Assembly: GCA_964390955.1 (NCBI GenBank)
Contig: CAYMKE010000085.1
Span: forward strand, 1-12,002
DNA length: 12,002 nt
Direction: 5' to 3'
Origin: CAYMKE01 sp964390955
Lineage (GTDB): Bacteria > Bacteroidota > Bacteroidia > Bacteroidales > JBBRXJ01
Part shown: one piece after another, positions 5,968 through 12,002 of the stretch
Layout of the letters: each line of letters opens with the position of its first letter
How positions within the stretch are numbered: the first letter of the stretch is position 1
Position numbers and translations under genes: made by a program
Notes under the pieces: generated by a model
The model's database searches: none
What the model was told of the DNA's origin: nothing
Seen by the model: only the letters and a program-made list of their open reading frames with translations

Positions 5968-7446
5968 GTGAGCAAAAGATTATCAGAAAAGGAAAAATTA
6001 ATTATATTCATATCTAGTTGTGTGGTATTTGTAATTTTAAATTTATTCTTTTTATTTCGGGATAATTATTTATTTGCCGCATTCCCCATAGGACTTATTT
6101 TTATTATTTGGGCATTTTTAGCATTGGACAAATTGCTTCTTGCAATTGTTTTTATGGCACCATTGTCGGTTACATTAAGTGATTTGGGTATTGAATCACA
6201 ATATAACCTCTTTTTGCCCACTGAACCTTTATTGTTAGGGATATCGCTTCTTTTTTTAATGAAAATGTTTTTTGAGAAAAAATATGATTATCGTGTTACA
6301 AAACACCCTATTAGTCTTGCAATATATGCATATTTGATTTGGTTATTCATTACCAGTATAACCAGTACCATGCCATTGGTTTCTTTTAAAATTTTTATTA
6401 CAAAAATTTGGTTTATTGTTCCGTTTTATTTTTTTGGGATATATCTGTTTAAGGAAAAAAAGAATATTAAGCAGTATGCCTGGGTATATATATTTGGCTT
6501 ACTGGCAGTAATTATTTATACCTTATTTAGACAATTTCAATTGGGTTTTTTAAGTCAAAAAGTAGCACATTATGCTGTTACCCCTTTTTTTAGAGACCAT
6601 ACAGCTTATGGTGCTGCATTAACATTTGTGTTACCTGTTTTAATTGCTTTCTTAACCATTTATAAAACGAGAATCTCTAAAGTTTTAATTACTTTTTTAA
6701 TTATTATATACCTTTTTGCATTGGTGCTATCATATACAAGGGCAGCATGGGTGAGCATAATTCTAGGTGTTTTTGTCTGGGGTATCATCAGGCTAAGAAT
6801 AAATGCTGTATATATTTTTTCAGGTATTTTAATCGTACTTCTTGTGGCATTATTTAATAACCATAAGATAATGATGTACCTTGAAAAAAACAGACAGGAA
6901 TCAACAGGTGACCTGGCAAAACATGCAAAATCTATTGCAAATATCACGACCGATGCTTCAAACCTCGAACGAATCAACAGGTGGAAATCGGCCTGGAGAA
7001 TGTTTAAAGAAAAACCATACTTGGGATTTGGTCCTAATACTTATATGTTTCAATATGCACCTTATCAAATGTCCTATGAAAAAACAATCATTAGCACCAA
7101 TTTTGGAGACAGGGGGGATGCACACAGTGAATATTTGGGGGCACTTGCAGAATCAGGGGTTCTCGGGATGCTGACATTCTTGCTAATCGTGATATTAAGT
7201 GCCAGTTATGGAATAAAGGTATACTATAGATGTAAAACCAAAGAAATGAAAAATATTACAATGGGGGTTTTAATAGGTTTGTTCACCTATTTTATTCATG
7301 GAATATTAAATAATTTTTTGACAACAGATAAAACTTCGGCACTTTTTTGGGGATTTATTGGGATCATAGTGGCAATTGATATTTATCATAAAGATCAGGA
7401 CTCATTAGCGAGTCGGGATGCTAAAAAAATTCCACACCAAGAATAG
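5968..7446 (+). CDS. O-antigen ligase / polymerase family membrane protein (Wzy_C type)
   Basis: A 492-residue polytopic inner-membrane protein with roughly ten to twelve hydrophobic helices. A large periplasmic loop (about residues 297-395) carries the Wzy_C signature: ERINRWKSAWRMF (334-346), GFGPNTY (353-359) and DAHSEYLGALAESGVLG (384-400). YTRAAW (256-261) before the loop supplies the conserved Arg, and His386 matches the conserved loop His of WaaL-type enzymes. The family includes O-antigen ligases, which join undecaprenyl-linked glycan to lipid A core, and some Wzy-like polymerases; sequence alone does not separate them. With two Wzz-like proteins upstream, either role fits. The start is GTG at 5968, 20 nt after the previous stop. 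The hydrophilic C-terminus (about 475-492) overlaps the oppositely directed phosphatase gene by 26 bp. Confidence 0.87.
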   Translation: MSKRLSEKEKLIIFISSCVVFVILNLFFLFRDNYLFAAFPIGLIFIIWAFLALDKLLLAIVFMAPLSVTLSDLGIESQYNLFLPTEPLLLGISLLFLMKMFFEKKYDYRVTKHPISLAIYAYLIWLFITSITSTMPLVSFKIFITKIWFIVPFYFFGIYLFKEKKNIKQYAWVYIFGLLAVIIYTLFRQFQLGFLSQKVAHYAVTPFFRDHTAYGAALTFVLPVLIAFLTIYKTRISKVLITFLIIIYLFALVLSYTRAAWVSIILGVFVWGIIRLRINAVYIFSGILIVLLVALFNNHKIMMYLEKNRQESTGDLAKHAKSIANITTDASNLERINRWKSAWRMFKEKPYLGFGPNTYMFQYAPYQMSYEKTIISTNFGDRGDAHSEYLGALAESGVLGMLTFLLIVILSASYGIKVYYRCKTKEMKNITMGVLIGLFTYFIHGILNNFLTTDKTSALFWGFIGIIVAIDIYHKDQDSLASRDAKKIPHQE

Positions 7447-8662
7447 AGATATCATCAATAATGAGATCACTTCCTTCTTTTATTTTATTATCTTTAATAA
7501 TATTATCAATGTTTTTAGAAATAGATAATTTATTTGAAATTTCTTTCTCTAATAATTTGTTTCCGTATTCAATTCCATTTTCTGTAAAAAGCTCTACTAA
7601 CCCATCAGTATAGCAGAGTAATTTTGATGGTTCATTGATAGTGAAAACACCTTTTTTTACTATCGGTATTTCTTCAAGCATGCCCATTCCGGCACATCCC
7701 TTATTTAAAAAGTGCAATGTTTCTTTTTCTTTTTCATAGTATAAAGGTGGATTATGTCCGGCATTTACATACTCAAATTGTTTTGTTTGATAATTGAATT
7801 TTGCAACAAAGAATGTAATGAATTTTTCACCTTTTGCACTGCTTAAGACCCTTTCATTTAAGATACCCATCAAATCTACCAATGAAATACTGGATGTAAA
7901 TAACGCCCGGAGGTTTGCCTGGAAATTAGACACTAATAACGCGGCAGAAATACCTTTGCCTGATACATCAGCTATACAAAAACCTATCTCATTTTGATTT
8001 AATTGTACTACATCATAATAATCTCCACCTACCTCATAATGAGGCTTGTAAAAAGAGTGCATGTGAATTAAGTTATTTTTGGGCAATTTATCTTTGTCCG
8101 GGATTAGCATATTTTGCATTTTGGATGCCAATTCAAGCTCTTTTTTTATTGCCTCCTGTTTTAAACTTTCATCAAAAAGCCGGATGTTTTCTATGGCAAC
8201 AATGATGATGTTGGATAGTGTTTGAACAAATTTAAGGTGTTTAATGGCCGGGCTAATCCCTTCTTTATTCTCGTCTATATCACCAATTAAAACAAATGCC
8301 AATGGTTTTTCGTTTTGTATAACAGGAATAATAATATCTATTTTTTTAAAAAAGGGATTTGGGGAAGAGGTGACAAATGATATATTATCATATTGAAGCA
8401 GATGTTGATCAACATCTATTTGATTATGCCAGGTGTCTTCTTCTGTTGATCCTGAATTAAGAATACGTATCCATTGTTTATCATTATCATTGTATTTGAA
8501 TACAATGATTTTACCAATACCCAGGTCATTTCGCAATAATTGTTCATATTGTTCAACGAGCTTTTCTGTATTATGATATTCATTGATAGCACGGGTTATG
8601 CTTAAAAGGCTGTTTAATTTGAAATTTACTAGGTTAAGTCTTTTTGACTTTGTGATTGCCAT
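7421..8662 (-). CDS. RsbU/SpoIIE-type PP2C serine phosphatase with N-terminal sensory domain
   Basis: A 413-residue soluble protein. Residues of about 15-160 look like a GAF-type sensory domain, assigned from position and pattern only. A helical linker follows (ELELASKMQNMLIP, 175-188), as is typical before RsbU-type catalytic domains. The PP2C/SpoIIE domain spans about 190-413 and keeps the metal-binding acidic residues: VGGDYYDV (211-218, Asp214), IADVSGKG (230-237, Asp232), YTDGLVE (351-357, Asp353) and DDISIL (403-408). NAGHNPP (300-306) is also conserved. Such enzymes dephosphorylate anti-sigma-factor antagonists or other response proteins. No partner switch genes (STAS protein or anti-sigma kinase) lie nearby, so the target is unknown. 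The start is ATG at 8662; the 3' end overlaps the ligase gene tail-to-tail. Confidence 0.92.
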   Translation of the reverse strand: MAITKSKRLNLVNFKLNSLLSITRAINEYHNTEKLVEQYEQLLRNDLGIGKIIVFKYNDNDKQWIRILNSGSTEEDTWHNQIDVDQHLLQYDNISFVTSSPNPFFKKIDIIIPVIQNEKPLAFVLIGDIDENKEGISPAIKHLKFVQTLSNIIIVAIENIRLFDESLKQEAIKKELELASKMQNMLIPDKDKLPKNNLIHMHSFYKPHYEVGGDYYDVVQLNQNEIGFCIADVSGKGISAALLVSNFQANLRALFTSSISLVDLMGILNERVLSSAKGEKFITFFVAKFNYQTKQFEYVNAGHNPPLYYEKEKETLHFLNKGCAGMGMLEEIPIVKKGVFTINEPSKLLCYTDGLVELFTENGIEYGNKLLEKEISNKLSISKNIDNIIKDNKIKEGSDLIIDDISILGVEFF

Positions 8663-8728
8663 TAGTTGCAGGTTTTTGCTATAAAGAACAATATAAAATA
8701 CTTTCTGGTATTGAGAATAAATTTCTCT

Positions 8729-8756
8729 TTACCTGTATTCAATATTAAACAGGTAA
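8729..8756. repeat. Perfect 8-bp inverted repeat between efp and the phosphatase gene
   Basis: TTACCTGT at 8729-8736 pairs exactly with ACAGGTAA at 8749-8756 across a 12-nt loop. It lies 30 bases beyond the efp stop on the minus strand and 67 bases before the phosphatase ATG. No T-run follows in the direction of transcription, so it is not a standard intrinsic terminator. It could be an operator, a mRNA processing site, or a weak terminator of efp. Confidence 0.4.
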
Positions 8757-8775
8757 TAATTTTATTTAATTGAGG

Positions 8776-8783
8776 CAAAAATA
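8776..8783 (-). promoter_or_regulatory. Possible -7 box (TATTTTTG) for the phosphatase gene
   Basis: On the minus strand these bases read TATTTTTG, the same box as at 333-340 and 2248-2255. It starts three bases after the efp stop codon. It would leave a leader of over 100 nt that contains the inverted repeat at 8729-8756. No convincing -33 TTTG is visible at the right distance, so confidence is low. Confidence 0.3.
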
Positions 8784-8786
8784 TGA

Positions 8787-9350
8787 TTATGCTCTTTCAA
8801 TATATGATTTGCTTTTGGTATCAATTTTAATTTTTTCTCCTGTTTCAATAAAGATAGGCACATTTATTTCTGTGTCTGTTTCAAGTTTTGCCGGTTTCAT
8901 TGCAGTAGAAGATGAAGTATTTCCTTTTACCCCCGGTTCGGTATATGAAATTTCAAGAACAACGTGCTGTGGTAATTCGCACATTAATGGTTTTTCCGTG
9001 TCAGCGTGATATAAAATTTCTACTTCCTGCCCTTCTTTTAGGAATTCTGAAGCATTTATCAGATCTTTTTCAAGGGAGACTTGCTCAAAGGTCTCATTAT
9101 GCATAAAATGGTATCCCAAATCATCTTTATACAAAAATTGATGAGGCCTGCGTTCTATTCTCGCTGTAGTGACTTTTTCTCCTGATGAAAAGGTGTTTTC
9201 CAAAACTTTCCCTGTTGTAAGGCTTTTGAGTTTTGTTCTTACAAACGCTGCGCCTTTCCCTGGTTTTACATGCTGGAATTGTTGTATGACATAAAGATCA
9301 TTTTTAAATTCTATACATAAGCCATTTCGAAAATCTGAAGTATCTGCCAT
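8787..9350 (-). CDS. efp: Elongation factor P
   Basis: A 187-residue protein of the usual length that binds between the ribosomal P and E sites and rescues ribosomes stalled on polyproline stretches. The N-terminal KOW-like domain (about 1-65) carries the modification loop HVKPGKGAAF with Lys32 at the tip, equivalent to E. coli Lys34. The residue is Lys, so the Arg-rhamnosylation (EarP) type is excluded; which lysine modification applies, if any, cannot be told here. The OB-fold domain II runs from about 66 to 128. Domain III ends with the family signature, including INVPIFIETGEKIKIDT (162-178). The start is ATG at 9350, and a TAnnTTTG box lies 32 bases upstream. It appears to form its own transcription unit, well separated from tsaB. 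Confidence 0.97.
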   Translation of the reverse strand: MADTSDFRNGLCIEFKNDLYVIQQFQHVKPGKGAAFVRTKLKSLTTGKVLENTFSSGEKVTTARIERRPHQFLYKDDLGYHFMHNETFEQVSLEKDLINASEFLKEGQEVEILYHADTEKPLMCELPQHVVLEISYTEPGVKGNTSSSTAMKPAKLETDTEINVPIFIETGEKIKIDTKSKSYIERA

Positions 9351-9382
9351 GTTTATTTATGATTTTAAAAAACTAATTAATA

Positions 9383-9390
9383 CAAAAGTA
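9383..9390 (-). promoter_or_regulatory. -7 box (TACTTTTG) of the efp promoter
   Basis: On the minus strand the bases read TACTTTTG, a full match to TAnnTTTG, 32 bases upstream of the efp ATG. It continues as TTTTGTAT, like the box in front of tsaB. A clear -33 TTTG is not visible. Confidence 0.5.
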
Positions 9391-9431
9391 AGAAAAAGAG
9401 ATAAAAAAATCATCTAATGTATTATTTTTTG

Positions 9432-9457
9432 TTAGCATAAAATTTGAATTATGCTAA
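9432..9457. repeat. Perfect 9-bp inverted repeat upstream of efp
   Basis: TTAGCATAA at 9432-9440 pairs with TTATGCTAA at 9449-9457 around an 8-nt loop. It lies about 40 bases upstream of the efp -7 box on the minus strand, in a 220-base spacer between efp and tsaB. No T-run follows the stem on either strand, so it looks less like an intrinsic terminator and more like a dimeric protein-binding site or a transcript end structure. Confidence 0.5.
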
Positions 9458-9511
9458 TGGTGAGCAGTTATTTCCTTTGGCTGAAAAAGTCAGCAAAATT
9501 ATTGAAACTTA

Positions 9512-9546
9512 TAATAAAACCATTCTGAATTCTGGATACTCAGAAT
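9512..9546 (-). terminator. Probable terminator of tsaB
   Basis: ATTCTGA at 9522-9528 pairs exactly with TCAGAAT at 9540-9546 (11-nt loop). Read on the minus strand, the stem is followed by GGTTTTATTA. It lies 24 bases beyond the tsaB stop codon. The stem is short and the T-tract broken, so this is a moderate call. Confidence 0.4.
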
Positions 9547-9570
9547 CAACTTCCACCAAAATGGTAGTAC

Positions 9571-10278
9571 CTATTTTTTTAACGTATCGAATATTTTGTT
9601 TTTAGGTTTTGTGGCAAGAAAATCTTTTAGATAAAAAGGTTCAAAATAAGCTATGTCTTCAAATTTTTTCTCCAAATATGCGGTATGCGATTGTTTAACC
9701 ATATATTTAGAAGACATTTTAATGTTTTCAATAAAATATGCGTTATCATGCTTTATGACATCTTTACATTTTAATGCACCATTTCCAAAAAAGTATACTT
9801 TATGCTCATTCAAATAATCATTTATAAAATCTTCATGAACAATTTGAGCTGATGTTTTGAGAATGGTATTTCCTTTTGTGTCAAAAAGTGCGGTATATAC
9901 TTCCATGCGTTTTGCATCAATCATTGGGCAGAGCAGTGAATTCCCGGAAGGATGATGGTCTTCAATCATTACATTGGCTAAGGTTTCCAATGTATTGATA
10001 CCAATTAAAGGTGTATTGAACCCATAAACTAACCCTTTTGCTGTAGAAACGCCAATTCGCAGGCCTGTATATGATCCCGGCCCTTTACTCACGGCAATTG
10101 CATCAAGATTTTTTTTATTGATATGGTTTTTGTGGAGTATTTCTTCTATGTAAAGGGTTAAAACCGATGCATGAGACTTATCTCTTTCTGTCTCTTTAAT
10201 GTCAATTAAGTTCCCATCCACTCCCAAAGCTACAGAACATACTTCTGTAGCTGTTTCTATGTTTAATATTGCAGACAT
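9571..10278 (-). CDS. tsaB: tRNA threonylcarbamoyladenosine biosynthesis protein TsaB
   Basis: A 235-residue ASKHA-fold protein. With TsaD and TsaE it transfers the threonylcarbamoyl group, made by TsaC/TsaC2, to A37 of tRNAs that read ANN codons. The start MSAILNIETATEVCSVAL is typical of the family. KGPGSYTGLRIGVSTAKGL (65-83) is the most conserved TsaB stretch and DAKRMEVY (121-128) follows. The C-terminal YFEPFYLKDF (211-220) resembles Bacteroidota homologues. I chose the ATG at 10278: an in-frame TTG at 10308 would add ten residues that do not fit the family, and it falls inside a good -7 box. TsaB has lost the metal site of TsaD and acts as its scaffold partner. It is divergent from the YgjP-like peptidase gene, with a 95-base shared spacer. 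Confidence 0.95.
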   Translation of the reverse strand: MSAILNIETATEVCSVALGVDGNLIDIKETERDKSHASVLTLYIEEILHKNHINKKNLDAIAVSKGPGSYTGLRIGVSTAKGLVYGFNTPLIGINTLETLANVMIEDHHPSGNSLLCPMIDAKRMEVYTALFDTKGNTILKTSAQIVHEDFINDYLNEHKVYFFGNGALKCKDVIKHDNAYFIENIKMSSKYMVKQSHTAYLEKKFEDIAYFEPFYLKDFLATKPKNKIFDTLKK

Positions 10279-10305
10279 ATAAATTTTAATTAAAAAAAAA
10301 CTATA

Positions 10306-10313
10306 CAAAATTA
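10306..10313 (-). promoter_or_regulatory. -7 box (TAATTTTG) of the tsaB promoter
   Basis: On the minus strand the bases read TAATTTTG, a full TAnnTTTG match, 27 bases upstream of the ATG at 10278. Because the alternative TTG start at 10308 lies within this box, the box also supports the shorter protein. No clear -33 element is visible. Confidence 0.5.
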
Positions 10314-10373
10314 ATATAACCTGAACGGAATCTATTATTTTTAATCCATATTCAATATAACTTATAGTGTTTC

Positions 10374-11096
10374 ATGGAAAATGTAAAAAAACTTTATATA
10401 ACGGATATAGGTAATGTCTGCTTTATAAGGAATACACGGGCAAACAGGTTAAGTATCCGTTTAAAAGAGTTCAACATGATCAGGGTAACTGTTCCGGGAA
10501 GGATGCCTTTAAAAGAAGCTGTTTCTTTTGTTCATTTAAAAAAAGGTTGGATTACGAAACATCTGAACAACATCAGATTAAATGAAAAAAAATACACGAT
10601 ATTTACCCCGGAAACCAGATTTTCAACAAAATATCATCAATTGGAAATATCGAGGCAAAATGTAAATGTTGTCAAAACATCCATTAAAAACGGGATAATA
10701 AGTATCCAGGTTCCTGAAATGATAATATGTGAAAATGAACAGGTTCAATTAACAATCCGTAAAACCATTGAAGAAGCTCTTCGGGTAGAAGCAAAATGCC
10801 ATCTTCCCGGATGGCTACAAGATATAGCACAAAAGCATGGGTTCATGTATAATAATATTTATATTAAAAATTTAAAATCCCGTTGGGGAAGTTGTTCCCA
10901 TCAAAATAATATAAATTTAAACCTTCATTTGATGCGTCTTTCTAACGATTTGATACACTATGTTTTGTGCCATGAATTGGCACATACAGTACATAAAAAT
11001 CATGCAAATAATTTTTGGGCATGTTTATTGTCAATTGAACCATATGCAAAAGAAAAACAAAAACAATTAAGAAAATACAATCCATCAATTTATTAA
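10374..11096 (+). CDS. YgjP-like (M48/DUF45-type) zinc metallopeptidase
   Basis: A 240-residue protein of the YgjP-like metallopeptidase family. The N-terminal half (1-120) is a beta-rich region with the family pattern of basic residues (RNTRANRLSIRL, 19-30) and a KKGWITKHL helix (56-63). The catalytic part has SRWGSCS (169-175), INLN (180-183) and the zinc motif HELAHTVHKNH (200-210). His200 and His204 are expected zinc ligands and Glu201 the catalytic base. The NH..FW pattern after it (209-215) supplies the third ligand, His210. No signal peptide or membrane helix is seen, so it is cytoplasmic. The family's natural substrates are not known. It is oriented away from tsaB and followed by a hairpin at its stop codon. 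The start at ATG 10374 agrees with the family's N-terminus. Confidence 0.92.
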   Translation: MENVKKLYITDIGNVCFIRNTRANRLSIRLKEFNMIRVTVPGRMPLKEAVSFVHLKKGWITKHLNNIRLNEKKYTIFTPETRFSTKYHQLEISRQNVNVVKTSIKNGIISIQVPEMIICENEQVQLTIRKTIEEALRVEAKCHLPGWLQDIAQKHGFMYNNIYIKNLKSRWGSCSHQNNINLNLHLMRLSNDLIHYVLCHELAHTVHKNHANNFWACLLSIEPYAKEKQKQLRKYNPSIY

Positions 11097-11110
11097 AAAT
11101 AAACTGATGG
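11082..11110 (+). terminator. Hairpin at the 3' end of the metallopeptidase gene, possible terminator
   Basis: CCATCA (11082-11087) pairs with TGATGG (11105-11110), and the inner TTTATT (11089-11094) pairs with AATAAA (11098-11103), with one A/C mismatch and a 3-nt loop. Twelve pairs in total span the TAA stop at 11094-11096. The sequence after the stem (GAATAACGATTTTAATC) has only a short T-tract, so termination is plausible but unproven; it may instead stabilise the transcript's 3' end. Confidence 0.4.
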
Positions 11111-11147
11111 GAATAACGATTTTAATCAATAAATTAAGCCTTGCTTA

Positions 11148-11155
11148 TAATTTTG
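11148..11155 (+). promoter_or_regulatory. -7 box (TAATTTTG) upstream of the PAP2-like gene
   Basis: TAATTTTG fully matches TAnnTTTG and is the same octamer as the tsaB box on the other strand. It ends 34 bases before the ATG at 11190. A -33 TTTG is not evident. The box suggests the membrane protein has its own promoter after the hairpin at 11082-11110. Confidence 0.45.
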
Positions 11156-11189
11156 ACTATATTTATAGTTTGAAATATGACGAAAATCC

Positions 11190-11798
11190 ATGGAAAAAGT
11201 TTTCACTAAAGCGATCACTTATATTTTTCATCCCTTATTAATGCCAACTTTGGGTATTTTAATAATATTTGATTCGATTGAATATATGGTATACGTACCA
11301 TTTGAGATGAAACGTGCAGTTTTTTTAATCGTTTTTATTTCTACATGCCTGTTACCTTTGAGTTTTATTCCCTTTTTTTATTTTCAAAAAATAATAAAGG
11401 ATTTTGAAATGAGCTCACGAAAAGAACGATTTATTCCTTTATTTCTGTCAGCCATTTTTTATTATATAGGTTATTATTTAATTTCAAAATTCACCATACC
11501 ATTGGTTTTGGTTTCGTTTATGTTTTCTACAGTGATTGTTGTGTTTGTAATTCTTATTATTAACCTGAAGTTTAAGATCAGCATTCACATGAGTGGTATA
11601 GGAGGTATTATAGGTTTGATAATGGCAATTTTAATCAAAACCGGTGATTTGAATTTTTATATTTTTATTGTTTCCATTTTACTTGCAGGCTTTATCGGAT
11701 ATTCAAGGTTATGGTTTAAAGCCCATACCCAATGGCAGGTATATACCGGGTTTGTTATTGGATTTGCAGGTATTTTTCTTTCTGTTTTGCTTTATTAA
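11190..11798 (+). CDS. Polytopic membrane protein, PAP2-like (degenerate phosphatase motifs)
   Basis: A 202-residue protein made almost entirely of membrane helices (about six, roughly at 14-28, 41-63, 82-99, 103-126, 136-150 and 156-171, with a last one at 184-201). It carries what look like remnants of the lipid-phosphatase PAP2 motifs in the right order: SRKERF (76-81), SIHMSG (131-136) in place of PSGH, and SRLWFKAHTQWQV (172-184) in place of the SRxxxxxHxxxD motif. In the last one Arg173 and His179 are kept, but the Asp is replaced by Gln183. PAP2 enzymes dephosphorylate lipid phosphates such as undecaprenyl pyrophosphate; activity here is uncertain because of the changed residues. It has its own promoter-like box upstream. 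The PAP2 link is inference from motif order; a plain hypothetical membrane protein is the alternative. Confidence 0.65.
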   Translation: MEKVFTKAITYIFHPLLMPTLGILIIFDSIEYMVYVPFEMKRAVFLIVFISTCLLPLSFIPFFYFQKIIKDFEMSSRKERFIPLFLSAIFYYIGYYLISKFTIPLVLVSFMFSTVIVVFVILIINLKFKISIHMSGIGGIIGLIMAILIKTGDLNFYIFIVSILLAGFIGYSRLWFKAHTQWQVYTGFVIGFAGIFLSVLLY

Positions 11799-12002
11799 TA
11801 AACTTGTAATATTAAGAAATGAGGCAAAAGAAACAAGGTGTTTATATGATTATTTTTTACATGCTTGGTTCATCTGTTTATTATTATATCCCATAATCTA
11901 TTTTGTTTGTACAAATTGAGAACGGGCTTCTCCATCATTTTTTTCCTTTCAGCCTACAATACTCCATTAACCCGGAACATTCATGCCATTAGCTTTATGC
12001 AG
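11799..12002. other. Right-edge spacer with no supported gene
   Basis: About 200 bases without a convincing gene. A 25-codon frame starting with ATG at 11819 is too short and featureless to call. GAGAA (11918-11922) and TTCTC (11928-11932) can form a 5-bp stem, followed after 5 nt by seven T (11938-11944), a weak terminator candidate for plus-strand transcription. The last 80 bases are somewhat richer in G+C. A minus-strand frame ends with a stop at 11967-11969 and could be the tail of a gene beyond the window, but only about 11 codons are visible. Confidence 0.4.

Noticed and set aside
6881..7174. 97-codon plus-strand frame inside the ligase gene
   Set aside because: It is an out-of-frame shadow. 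The Wzy_C motifs lie in the frame of the 492-residue protein.
8770..9009. 79-codon plus-strand frame opposite efp
   Set aside because: It is the antisense shadow of efp, whose conserved motifs are in the minus frame.
10279..10308. N-terminal extension of TsaB from an in-frame TTG
   Set aside because: The ten extra residues do not fit the family's start, and the TTG lies inside a TAnnTTTG promoter box. The ATG at 10278 is preferred.
11668..11919. 83-codon plus-strand frame overlapping the end of the PAP2-like gene
   Set aside because: More than half lies inside the real membrane protein gene in another frame. The remainder has no recognisable features.
1..12002. CRISPR arrays, insertion sequences, toxin-antitoxin pairs, defence genes
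   Set aside because: No regularly spaced repeats, transposase motifs, terminal inverted repeats or small paired genes of these kinds were seen on either strand.

Overview
The window looks like chromosomal DNA of an AT-rich member of the Bacteroidota. Two observations support this. First, the start-proximal spacers of most transcription units carry a TAnnTTTG box, the -7 element of Bacteroidota promoters, with little sign of Shine-Dalgarno sites. Second, the protein types fit the phylum: a YgjP-like zinc peptidase, a reduced PAP2-like membrane protein, and Wzz-like proteins without a kinase domain. No IS element, CRISPR array, phage gene or rRNA is visible, and most of the window is housekeeping or envelope-related.

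Layout. Positions 1-70 are unusually GC-rich and unassigned. A tRNA-Arg(CCU) lies on the minus strand at 176-247, with its own promoter box and an intrinsic terminator. A CvpA-family membrane protein and tyrS (369-2241) follow on the plus strand as a likely two-gene operon. After a well-formed promoter at 2223-2255 comes a tight plus-strand block (2337-7446): a Wzz-like protein, an acyl-CoA carboxylase beta (carboxyltransferase) subunit, a second Wzz-like paralogue, and an O-antigen ligase/polymerase-type membrane protein. The gaps are only 20-36 nt. This block runs head-on into a minus-strand RsbU/SpoIIE-type protein phosphatase, and the two genes overlap by 26 bp at their 3' ends. Further minus-strand genes are efp (elongation factor P) and tsaB (tRNA t6A synthesis). 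The right end carries a plus-strand YgjP-like metallopeptidase, a small polytopic PAP2-like protein, and about 200 bases with no convincing gene.

How the genes work together. tRNA-Arg, tyrS, efp and tsaB all serve translation. The two Wzz-like proteins and the ligase/polymerase probably act together at the inner membrane on a surface polysaccharide: chain-length control plus polymerisation or transfer. The carboxylase subunit between them is a soluble metabolic enzyme. It normally transfers carboxyl groups from biotin to propionyl- or acetyl-CoA, and its place in a polysaccharide operon is the oddest feature of the window.

I do not see a clearly new biological system. The best leads are the interleaved Wzz/carboxylase/Wzz/ligase operon, the nearly identical 18-base promoter cores in front of two different operons, and a few hairpins and composition shifts in the spacers.
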